Assembly (NCBI RefSeq): GCF_031455295.1
Contig: NZ_JAVDSL010000001.1
Coordinates: 744,001-808,000 of the forward strand
Reading direction: 5' to 3'
Length of the DNA stretch: 64,000 nucleotides
DNA from: Leifsonia sp. 1010
Lineage (GTDB): Bacteria; Actinomycetota; Actinomycetes; Actinomycetales; Microbacteriaceae
The notes under the pieces are model-generated. The model had not been told where the DNA came from. It made no database searches and saw only the letters and a program-made list of their open reading frames with translations. The position numbers were made by a program, and so were the translations under genes. Shown here piece by piece: positions 34,662 to 41,544 of the stretch. The first letter of the stretch is position 1; each line of letters begins with the position of its first letter.

Positions 34662-35695
34662 GCGGCCACCGCCACGGGCTGGCGGAGCGAGCTGCGGCCC
34701 GCCTCGAAGCTCTCCAGCATGTGCTGACCGGCGAGGCCGTCCACGTAGAGGCAGGCGGCGGCGCCGAAGACGATGTCGGGCAGGAGTTCGGGATGCTGCT
34801 CGGCGAGGCCCCCGGCGAGGTCGCGGCCCGCGATCTGCTCGTGCACCGCATCCGCCTCGACGTGCTCGTCGTAGTACCAGGTGACCTCGTCGTCGTGACC
34901 GAGCCGCCGGAAACCGTTTCCGTAGAAACGGTTCGGGATGGACGAGGTCATCTCGAAGGCCGCGAGGTGGCCGGTGATCGCGCCGCGGAGGCTGCGGTTG
35001 AGACCGAACATCGACATCATCGTGAACGACGCGAGCGTGATGGCGGGCACGTTGTCGATGTAGGCGCCGTAGCTGTCGTCGAGCCCGAGGTTGCGCATGG
35101 TGCGGCCGAAGATCTCCGCGTGGATGCGGTCCGGGCGCCCGGCGCCGTACTCGTCGGACTGCACCTCGACGAGCGCGGCCTTCGCCCGGCCGGTGAGGCG
35201 CGGGATGGCCCAGGAGTGCGGGTCCGCCTCCTTGCGCGTGTAGATGGAGCGGTGGATGACGAACTCCACCGCCTGCTCCTCCGTCGCCTTCTTGGCGAGG
35301 AAGCGCGAGAGGCTGGGGCCACCGTCCTCGGAGGTGAGGTCGAACAGGTAGGCGGCGACCGCATCCGCGTTCGGCTCCGGCAGCTCGCCGACGGGAACGC
35401 GTTCGCGGAGCTGGCTCTCGAAGACGCGCTCGATGGCTCGGCGGGTGCGCAGCAGGTCCGGGTTCCACTCCCACTCGTCGTCGGCTTCGACGGTATCTCC
35501 GTAGTGGAGGCCGTAGAGCAGGAGGAGGGTCAGCTGGAGGTCCTCGTCGGTGAGCAGGTCCGGCTCCGCTGCGAGCGCGGCGGTGGCATTCTCGGTAAAG
35601 CGGACGACGTCGTCCGATGCGGCGGAGGGATCGGCTCTGAGCGCGTCCAGCAGCGCCTCGCTCACCGGCCCCCGCGGGGTGATGCGTGGTGTCAT
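34658..35695 (-). CDS. Heme-oxygenase-like iron-containing redox enzyme
   Basis: This 345-residue protein has about 100 poorly conserved N-terminal residues, then a helical bundle with spaced acidic and histidine residues: EYGAGRPDRIHAEIFG, TGHLAAFEMTSS and YYDEHVEADAVHE. This is the pattern of the heme-oxygenase-like di-iron oxidase/oxygenase superfamily, which includes the fatty-acid decarboxylase UndA. The ATG at 35695 gives a compact protein. The CDGSH gene follows with an ATGA overlap. Confidence 0.8.
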   Translation of the reverse strand: MTPRITPRGPVSEALLDALRADPSAASDDVVRFTENATAALAAEPDLLTDEDLQLTLLLLYGLHYGDTVEADDEWEWNPDLLRTRRAIERVFESQLRERVPVGELPEPNADAVAAYLFDLTSEDGGPSLSRFLAKKATEEQAVEFVIHRSIYTRKEADPHSWAIPRLTGRAKAALVEVQSDEYGAGRPDRIHAEIFGRTMRNLGLDDSYGAYIDNVPAITLASFTMMSMFGLNRSLRGAITGHLAAFEMTSSIPNRFYGNGFRRLGHDDEVTWYYDEHVEADAVHEQIAGRDLAGGLAEQHPELLPDIVFGAAACLYVDGLAGQHMLESFEAGRSSLRQPVAVAA

Positions 35696-35761
35696 GCTCC
35701 CAAGCAACCGGGGGAACGGCGCCCGGTCAAGTGGTTGCCTGAGCGCCGCTTCGGTGCGTGC

Positions 35762-35777
35762 GCGCCAGAATTGGCGC
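35762..35777. repeat. Small hairpin beside palindromic element C
   Basis: GCGCCA-GAAT-TGGCGC is a perfect 6-bp stem with a four-base loop, one base from the start of element C. It lies downstream of the glycosyltransferase gene on the minus strand and could help to end its transcription. Confidence 0.5.
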
Positions 35778-35778
35778 T

Positions 35779-35835
35779 CGATTCGTGCCGAATGTGCGTT
35801 TAGGCGGGTCGTTAGCGCACATTCGGCACGAATCG
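35779..35835. repeat. Long palindromic element C, overlapping the glycosyltransferase stop
   Basis: CGATTCGTGCCGAATGTGCG (35779-35798) and its exact reverse complement (35816-35835) form a perfect 20-bp stem around 17 bases containing GGCGGGTCG. The right arm is coding: read on the minus strand it gives the last residues (FVPNVR) of the glycosyltransferase, whose stop codon lies in the loop. Each arm holds the small palindrome ATTCG-TGC-CGAAT. Confidence 0.88.
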
Positions 35836-36789
35836 TCGGCGTGACGAAGCGCGGCGGAGAGTACGGAGCGGGGTCGCCGCACGGCGGAGGCGGCCGTCGG
35901 AGTAGCGGACCCCGCCGCGCAGGCGGGCGCCGACGGCCAGCCAGACGCAGACGGCGCGCTCGGCCAGCCACGCGGGCGCCCACAGGGCGGCCGTCGGCGG
36001 GAACAGCCGTCGGCCTCCGGCACGGCGGCGGCCCGCCTCGGCGAGCGCCACCACGGCGAGAACTCCGAGGAGCAGACGGCGCGGACGCCGCAGCGAGGCG
36101 AGGGCAAGGGGCAGCACGGCCAGTTCCACCGCAAGCCGCGCCGGTTGGGCGAAGTCGTCGTACGCCTGCCGCACCCGCTGCCGGAGGAAGTGCCCGACCT
36201 CGGGCGGCCGCCGGGTCACGCCGATCCGATCGGCGGCGATCACCCGTCCGCCCGCCGCCTGGACGGTGCGGATGAGCTCCAGGTTCTCGAAGAGCACGTC
36301 GCCGTCGTACCCGCCCGCCGCCAGCACGAGCGAGTGGCGAACGGCGAGCGTGCCCGGGTAGTCGTGGCCGAGGGCGCGGTTCAGGAGGGTGCGCCCGGTG
36401 TCCCAGCGCGCATGCCACGGCGCGGGGTCGAACACGTTCTGGGGCCGCACGAGGTCGCCGACGTCGAGCATGGCGACGACCGCGCGCAACGCCCCCTCGT
36501 CGTACCGGACGTCGTCGTCGGCCAGTACGACGCGATCGTGGCGGGCGGTCCGGAGACCGGTCATGACCCCGGCGACCTTGCCGTTGTGACCGGGCCACGG
36601 CTCTGCGGGGAGGTGGCGGACGCCCGGCGGGAACGCCCGCGCATGCGCGCTGAAGCGCTCCGGCTCCGATCCGTCGACCACCGTGACGTCGATCTGCTCC
36701 CGCAGGCGCGTGAGGTACTCCACCAGCTCCGCGAGGCCGGTGTCGTCCGACCAGCGGAGCGGCAGCACGTACTCGGCGTCGAGACTCAT
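35812..36789 (-). CDS. Glycosyltransferase family 2
   Basis: This 325-residue protein has a GT-A core: VTVVDGSEP, PWPGHNGKVAGVMTGL, the nucleotide-sugar metal site in VVLADDDVRYDEGALRA, and FENLELIRTV. Hydrophobic segments near residues 235-290 suggest membrane attachment. The ATG at 36789 overlaps the stop of the P450 frame as ATGA. The C-terminal six codons lie inside palindromic element C. The acceptor is unknown. Confidence 0.85.
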   Translation of the reverse strand: MSLDAEYVLPLRWSDDTGLAELVEYLTRLREQIDVTVVDGSEPERFSAHARAFPPGVRHLPAEPWPGHNGKVAGVMTGLRTARHDRVVLADDDVRYDEGALRAVVAMLDVGDLVRPQNVFDPAPWHARWDTGRTLLNRALGHDYPGTLAVRHSLVLAAGGYDGDVLFENLELIRTVQAAGGRVIAADRIGVTRRPPEVGHFLRQRVRQAYDDFAQPARLAVELAVLPLALASLRRPRRLLLGVLAVVALAEAGRRRAGGRRLFPPTAALWAPAWLAERAVCVWLAVGARLRGGVRYSDGRLRRAATPLRTLRRASSRRRFVPNVR

Positions 36790-38022
36790 ACGGCCGCCGG
36801 CTCCGACGCCCGCAGACCGGTCACGACCAGTCCGCTGCGCGGGCGGGCGGGAAAGGTGCGGAGGCTGATGCGGAGGTCCTGCTGCGGCACCGCCCAGTCG
36901 AGTTCGCGGGCGAGCATGCGGATGCCCGCATCCACCAGGTCGACCGTCACAGGCTCCCCGGGGCAGCGGTGGTCGTCGTGATAGCCGCCACCGCCCTGCG
37001 GGATCAGGGTGTTGGGCTCCACCACGAGCCCGTCGAAGCGCTGCGGCAGGAAACGGTTCGGCTGGTCCCAGATGGCCGGATCGTGCGTCGTGCCGTACAG
37101 GTCGAGCGCCGGTACGCACGTGCTCGTCCTTCCAGTCGAGGTCGCGGGTCGCCCGGCCGCCGATCACCGGGAAGAAGGGATAGAACCGGCGCACCTCCTG
37201 TGCGAACCAGCGCACCCCGGCATCATCCCCGCCGGCGAGGTCGGCCCGCCAGCCGGGGTGCCGGTGCAGCGCAAGGGCGGCGAACGTGAGGTACCGGCCG
37301 ACGGCGACGACCGGCCGCAGCAGATTGAGCAGCTCGACGGCCGCGACCTCGGGAGGAAGGGGATGGGCGGCCTCGGCGCCGGACGTGGGCTCTGTGTACG
37401 CGGCGATCACCGCGAACGGCGAGTCCTCCGGCGCCGTCGGCGTGGCGCGTTCTTTGCGAACGGCGTCGGCGAGCAATCGCTCCGCCCGCGACCGCCGAGC
37501 GCGGACGGCCCAGTTCTCCGGCCCGACCGTCCCGGCCGCATCCACCATCTGGGCGAGCACGCGGCTGCTCCGCAGGTCGGCCGCCACCGCGTCGGGCAGA
37601 CCAGCCCAGCCGGTCACGGCACGCGTGAGCACGTCGTGGAACAGGTCGAGCAGCACGACTTCGTCGCCGCCCGCCTGCGCCACCGCCCGCAGGAGCTCCT
37701 CGCGGAACCGTTCGACCAGAGCGTCGCCCGACGGGCCCATCAGGAGTCCGAGGAACAGCTCCTTGCGCCGGCGGTGCGCATGGCCCTCCAGCGACTGCAC
37801 GCTCCCCTCGTCCTGCAGCAGCTTCAAGACGCTGCGCGGCATGGCGCCCTCCCGAGAGAAGCGGCCGCCTTCGTAGAAGAAGCGCGCGGCGTCCGCCCCG
37901 CGCATCACGAGCACGGGACGGCCGAGCAGACGGCTGCGGAAGTGGTCGCGTCCGGCAGAACGGAAGCCGCGCGTGCCGAAGAGGTAGCCGTCGCGGAGGA
38001 AGCGGAGGGTGCTGTCGCCCAT
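36786..38022 (-). pseudogene. CYP152-type cytochrome P450 peroxygenase, frameshifted
   Basis: The first about 305 residues (STLRFLRDGYLFGT, RLLGRPVLVMRGADAARFFY, and the substrate-arginine region EVRRFYPFFPVIGG) and the C-terminus (LYGTTHDPAIWDQPNRF, IPQGGGGYHDDHRCPGE with the heme cysteine) are clearly one CYP152 fatty-acid peroxygenase, but they lie in different frames. The break is near 37100-37115: about ten bases stand where family members have about twenty-one. The stop is coupled to the glycosyltransferase start, which implies it was functional until recently. A sequencing error is the alternative. Confidence 0.82.
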
Positions 38023-38031
38023 GCCCACCCC

Positions 38032-38526
38032 TCAGACCCGCGTCGCCGGACGATTGACGCCCGCCCCGCGCGGACTCAGCAGCACGCCGAGCAGGATCAT
38101 GGCGGCGGCGAGGAACAGGTGCAGCCAGTTGTCGGCGGAGTTCAGCGGCACGATGTTCGCCGGATGGTCGCCGCCGAACAGGAGTCCGTACAGCCAGATC
38201 ACGGCGTACACGATTCCCCCGACGACGAGGTACATGCGCGAGCCGATCCGGGTCGCGGCGAACGCCAACCCGCCGACGCCGTAGATCAGGTGCACCAGAT
38301 TGTGCAGCACGGACACCTGGAACACGCCGAGCAGCATCGCCATCGAGTCGTGCCCGGCGAACGTGAGCGCGCCGTAGTTCGTCGTCAGGCCCGGGATGAA
38401 CCCGGCGATGCCCACGACGAGGAAGACGATCCCGGCGACGAGCGACGCCTTCTGGACGGCGGTGCCCGCGTAACGACGGTCGTCGCGGTCGGCGAAACCG
38501 CGGTCGGTGGGGTCTGCGGTGGTCAT
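38032..38526 (-). CDS. DUF4383 membrane protein
   Basis: This 164-residue protein has four membrane helices and the DUF4383 motif around VLHNLVHLIYGVGGLAFA. The family is common in actinobacteria and of unknown function. It ends nine bases before the P450 start, on the same strand. The upstream gap holds two tandem copies of TCTCTCAGCAGG (38538-38549 and 38552-38563). Confidence 0.87.
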   Translation of the reverse strand: MTTADPTDRGFADRDDRRYAGTAVQKASLVAGIVFLVVGIAGFIPGLTTNYGALTFAGHDSMAMLLGVFQVSVLHNLVHLIYGVGGLAFAATRIGSRMYLVVGGIVYAVIWLYGLLFGGDHPANIVPLNSADNWLHLFLAAAMILLGVLLSPRGAGVNRPATRV

Positions 38527-38614
38527 GGTGGCTCCCTTCTCTCAGCAGGTCTCTCTCAGCAGGCAACCAGGCTTCCGGCCGTCCCGTCAGTGCTTGACAA
38601 CGCAGAGACGGCGC

Positions 38615-38959
38615 TCATACCTCCGAGGAGTCGAACCGCGGCGAGTAGAGCGTCGCGCCCGCGCGGAGCCGGATGACGTCGTCCGTGAACGACGCGAGGT
38701 CCGGCCACAGCACCAGCACGGAACCGCGCGCACGCCAGCGCAGGAAGCGAGCGATCAGTGCGGGCGCATCCACGTCTCTCCGCTCGTAGCCCGCGAAGGA
38801 GCCGTGGGCGTGCGGGCTCACGACAAGACCGTGCAGGCGGGCCGCGGCGAGCATTCCGTCCGGCGGCCCGTCGAGAACGAAGCGGGCGTCGACCACGACG
38901 CCGAGCCGTTCCCCTTCCGCGGTCAGCACCGGGCTGCCGAGCAGGTCACTCAGGATCAT
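38615..38959 (-). CDS. PRC-barrel-like protein
   Basis: This 114-residue protein begins ILSDLLGSPVLTAEGERLGVVVDARF, which is the first strand pair of a PRC-barrel domain. It overlaps the preceding gene by 14 bases. PRC barrels occur in RNA-processing and photosynthetic proteins, but stand-alone actinobacterial copies have no defined role. Its neighbours are another small protein of similar type and an Nramp-like transporter. Confidence 0.68.
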   Translation of the reverse strand: MILSDLLGSPVLTAEGERLGVVVDARFVLDGPPDGMLAAARLHGLVVSPHAHGSFAGYERRDVDAPALIARFLRWRARGSVLVLWPDLASFTDDVIRLRAGATLYSPRFDSSEV

Positions 38960-39350
38960 GGCGACCCCCGGGGATGCGCGCGATCACGTGGTCGCGCATC
39001 CATCGTTCGGTCCAGCTGGCGTCGAGGGAGTCGGCCGCGACGCCCACCGACACGACCGTTCCCGTGTCGGCGACGACCTTCCAGGGGATGCGGATGAACC
39101 GCGAGTCCGGAAGCCGCCCGCCGAAGACCCGCGTCATGAGGATGGGCCCGGTCAGCAGCGACGCGATGATCGGCGGGGTGTCCGGGTCGAGATGCTCCAG
39201 GTCCTCGGGAGTCGTCAACTCGAGGTCGTCGACGGTGCTGACCGGGACGCCGTCGGGATCGAGGATCTGCCTGTCGAGGAGGTCTAGGCCGGCGTCCAGC
39301 ACCCGGCCGGCGACGGCCGGCGCCGGAGGGAGGTCGCGCTTCTGCGTCAT
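38946..39350 (-). CDS. Hypothetical protein, possible PRC-barrel/magnesium-transporter-associated
   Basis: This 134-residue soluble protein contains LLDRQILDPDGVPVSTVDDLEL, reminiscent of the PRC-barrel-like region seen beside some metal transporters. It overlaps the transporter gene stop by four bases and the next PRC-like gene start by 14. Tight coupling suggests a regulatory or accessory part of the transporter. I cannot assign a function. Confidence 0.65.
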   Translation of the reverse strand: MTQKRDLPPAPAVAGRVLDAGLDLLDRQILDPDGVPVSTVDDLELTTPEDLEHLDPDTPPIIASLLTGPILMTRVFGGRLPDSRFIRIPWKVVADTGTVVSVGVAADSLDASWTERWMRDHVIARIPGGRHDPE

Positions 39351-40579
39351 GCTCCTGCTCCCGTCACGATCATGAGGGGGATGGCGGCGATCGACGCCAC
39401 CAGGATGAGCCCGAGATAGATCAGGCCGAAGAAATTCGTCGCTCTGCCGTTGACCTCGTCACCCATGTATTTCGGGTCGTTGGCGACGATCAGGATCGGC
39501 AGATACGTCAACGGCAGGGCTATGGCGGAGAACACCACCGAGAACTCGGTGACCTGCACCGGATCGACGCCGGTGAAGAGGATGCCGAGAGCGACCACCA
39601 GCGACAGGATCATCACGGCGTGGAACCGCGACGCGGACGCCGGGCGCCGGAACTTGCCCCACGGCCAGCCGAAGAACTGGCCGAGGGTGTACCCGCTCGA
39701 CAGCGTCACCTCGAGTGCCGCGCCGAAGGTCGCGGCGACGAAGCCGAGGATGACGATGATCAGCCCGATCTTGCCGAGCGCCTGCGCCACCGGAAGGGCC
39801 GTCTCGAACAGCGACTCCACCTGGATGCCCTTCGGGAGCAGAACGACCGTGGCACACGCGGCGATGGCGAGCGAGAGCAGCCCGCCGAGCGGAAAGCCGA
39901 CGAGCACGTTCAGACGCGACTGAGCGAGGTCCTTCTTCTTCCACTTCTCCTCGATCGCGCCGGAGGAGAAGAAGAACACCTCGTACGGCGTCATCGCGGC
40001 GCCGAACAGGGCGATCGCGTAATACCAGTACGTCCCCGGCGTCTCGTCGGTGTGCGGCGACGGCTGGAGCAGCACCTGCGAGCCGAGGGCGGACCAGTCG
40101 GGGTGGAGGAAGAACAGGGCCACGGCGAACACGACAAGAGCGAGGCCCAGCATCCCCGTCACGTTCTCCATGATCGAGAACTTGACGCGCCAGATGACGA
40201 TCCACACGGCGACGGCCGCGACAGGGAACCAGAGAACGGGCTCGATGCTGGAGGCGAGCTGCAACGCCAGCGCGATACCGCCGATCTCCGCGGTCAGGGT
40301 CAGCAGGTTGATCAGGAACGAGGCCGACAGGTTCGCGAGGGCCATCCGGGCCCCGAGCCGCTCGCGGATGATCTCGAACGTCGCCCGGCCGCTCACGGCG
40401 GCCACCCGGCCGGACATCTGGGCGAACAGGCAGATGCCGACCACGCCGACGATGACGACCCAGGTCAGCGTCATCCCGAACCGCGAGCCGACGACGCTGT
40501 TGGTCACGAGGTCACCGATGTCGACGAATCCGCCGATGGCGGTCAGCACGCCGAGCGCGACGGCGAAGATCCCCTTCAT
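39347..40579 (-). CDS. Nramp-family divalent metal transporter, atypical metal-site motifs
   Basis: This 410-residue protein has about eleven helices of the LeuT-like Nramp fold. The canonical helix 1 motif DPGN appears as FVDIGDLVTN, and the helix 6 metal-binding Met-Pro-His reads AAMTPYEVFFF. Without the metal-selective methionine-histidine pair it may carry magnesium or another ion rather than manganese/iron. It overlaps the lipoprotein gene upstream and the small gene downstream by four bases each. Confidence 0.82.
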   Translation of the reverse strand: MKGIFAVALGVLTAIGGFVDIGDLVTNSVVGSRFGMTLTWVVIVGVVGICLFAQMSGRVAAVSGRATFEIIRERLGARMALANLSASFLINLLTLTAEIGGIALALQLASSIEPVLWFPVAAVAVWIVIWRVKFSIMENVTGMLGLALVVFAVALFFLHPDWSALGSQVLLQPSPHTDETPGTYWYYAIALFGAAMTPYEVFFFSSGAIEEKWKKKDLAQSRLNVLVGFPLGGLLSLAIAACATVVLLPKGIQVESLFETALPVAQALGKIGLIIVILGFVAATFGAALEVTLSSGYTLGQFFGWPWGKFRRPASASRFHAVMILSLVVALGILFTGVDPVQVTEFSVVFSAIALPLTYLPILIVANDPKYMGDEVNGRATNFFGLIYLGLILVASIAAIPLMIVTGAGA

Positions 40580-41025
40580 CCGCGGTCCAGCTGCTGGGAA
40601 GCCGCCTGCAGTTCGCGGGCCAGCCGGTCGAGCTCGCGCCGCTGCCGGTCGACAGTGGCGGCCGAGTCCGTGCCGGACGTCTGGGCCCTCTGCGCGGCGG
40701 TCACCACGTCCTGGGCCGCGCGGATGTCGGCCAGCACGCTGTCGCGCCGGGCGCCGATCCCGCCGATGGCGGTCATCGTCGAGACCGTCTGCGCCTCCTG
40801 CGCCAGCCGGTCGGCCACGTCGGTCAAGCCGGTGTCCTGCACGGTGGACAGGATCTGGTCCTGCTCGTGGAGCCCCAGCACGAGGCCGCCGGCCCGGGCG
40901 GCCGATGCGGCGGTGCCCGCGGACTGGGACAGGGAGCTGCGAGCGCTGTCGTCGGCGGAGCAGCCCGTGAGCACGCCCACCATCAGCAGCGCCACCGCCC
41001 CCGTGGCGATGTGTCGATGCCTCAC
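40576..41025 (-). CDS. Lipoprotein of unknown function
   Basis: This 149-residue protein has a lipobox (VLTGC, Cys22) followed by mostly helical sequence rich in Ala, Gln and Arg; the C-terminal third (DRQRRELDRLARELQAASQQL) is a likely coiled coil. Its stop overlaps the Nramp-like gene start as ATGA, so it heads that operon. It may be an extracytoplasmic partner of the transporter. Confidence 0.72.
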   Translation of the reverse strand: MRHRHIATGAVALLMVGVLTGCSADDSARSSLSQSAGTAASAARAGGLVLGLHEQDQILSTVQDTGLTDVADRLAQEAQTVSTMTAIGGIGARRDSVLADIRAAQDVVTAAQRAQTSGTDSAATVDRQRRELDRLARELQAASQQLDRG

Positions 41026-41081
41026 GCCGAGGACTGTACGCGCGCTGTGAGAACGGTGAAAGTGCTGCTCCCTGTGGACTC

Positions 41082-41387
41082 CTACATGTCGGGCGCCGTC
41101 CCCGCGGGCACGTCCGGGCGGAAGCCCGCCGTCGCCTCCTCGTAGGTGGTGTGCCTCCGCGCGGGGTGCGAGTCCGCCGGTGGTGGCACGTCGGCCCTGC
41201 TCAACGCGTGCAGCACCAGCTTCTCCACCAGGGCTGCTGCTGTGGTCTCGCGTGAGCGCGCTATCCGGACGAGGGCGGCGTACTCCTGCTCACCCAACCG
41301 GATCGTGAGGGGCATCCCAGCCGGGGCACGACCCGGCCCGTGAACGGACGCCGGTTCCGTGATCTCGGCGCTGTGAGATTCCTTCAT
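41082..41387 (-). CDS. Ribbon-helix-helix-like DNA-binding protein
   Basis: This 101-residue protein has a central segment MPLTIRLGEQEYAALVRIAR plus a following helix that fits the CopG/Arc ribbon-helix-helix fold (strand, helix, helix). The tail is Pro/Ala/Thr-rich. The ATG at 41387 was chosen over longer in-frame versions. A perfect 12-bp palindrome, GAGAGCGCTCTC, lies 19 bases upstream. There is no toxin gene beside it. Confidence 0.65.
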   Translation of the reverse strand: MKESHSAEITEPASVHGPGRAPAGMPLTIRLGEQEYAALVRIARSRETTAAALVEKLVLHALSRADVPPPADSHPARRHTTYEEATAGFRPDVPAGTAPDM

Positions 41388-41405
41388 GTCCGAAGCCTTG
41401 CACAA

Positions 41406-41417
41406 GAGAGCGCTCTC
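41406..41417. promoter_or_regulatory. 12-bp palindrome upstream of the ribbon-helix-helix gene
   Basis: GAGAGCGCTCTC is a perfect palindrome 19 bases before the start codon; the overlapping CTTGCACAAG is a near palindrome. Autoregulation by the ribbon-helix-helix protein is plausible. The rest of the 41388-41544 gap shows no gene. Confidence 0.45.
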
Positions 41418-41544
41418 CTTGGCTAGCGGACTTGTTCGCACGACGCACAGAGGAGTGTGCGCACCGTTGCAGGCGGCGGCGTCAGAAGCGAGGATCATGT
41501 GCGTCGCGCAGGCGCCGTCCCGTTCCCCCCGGTCCACGACGGTG

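Noticed and set aside
35812-38028. One continuous 738-codon minus-strand frame joining P450 and glycosyltransferase
   Set aside because: The middle part is an out-of-frame reading of the P450 C-terminus. The true C-terminus with the heme cysteine is in another frame, and the glycosyltransferase has its own coupled ATG.
41082-41387. Toxin-antitoxin module
   Set aside because: The ribbon-helix-helix gene has no small toxin-like neighbour on either side.
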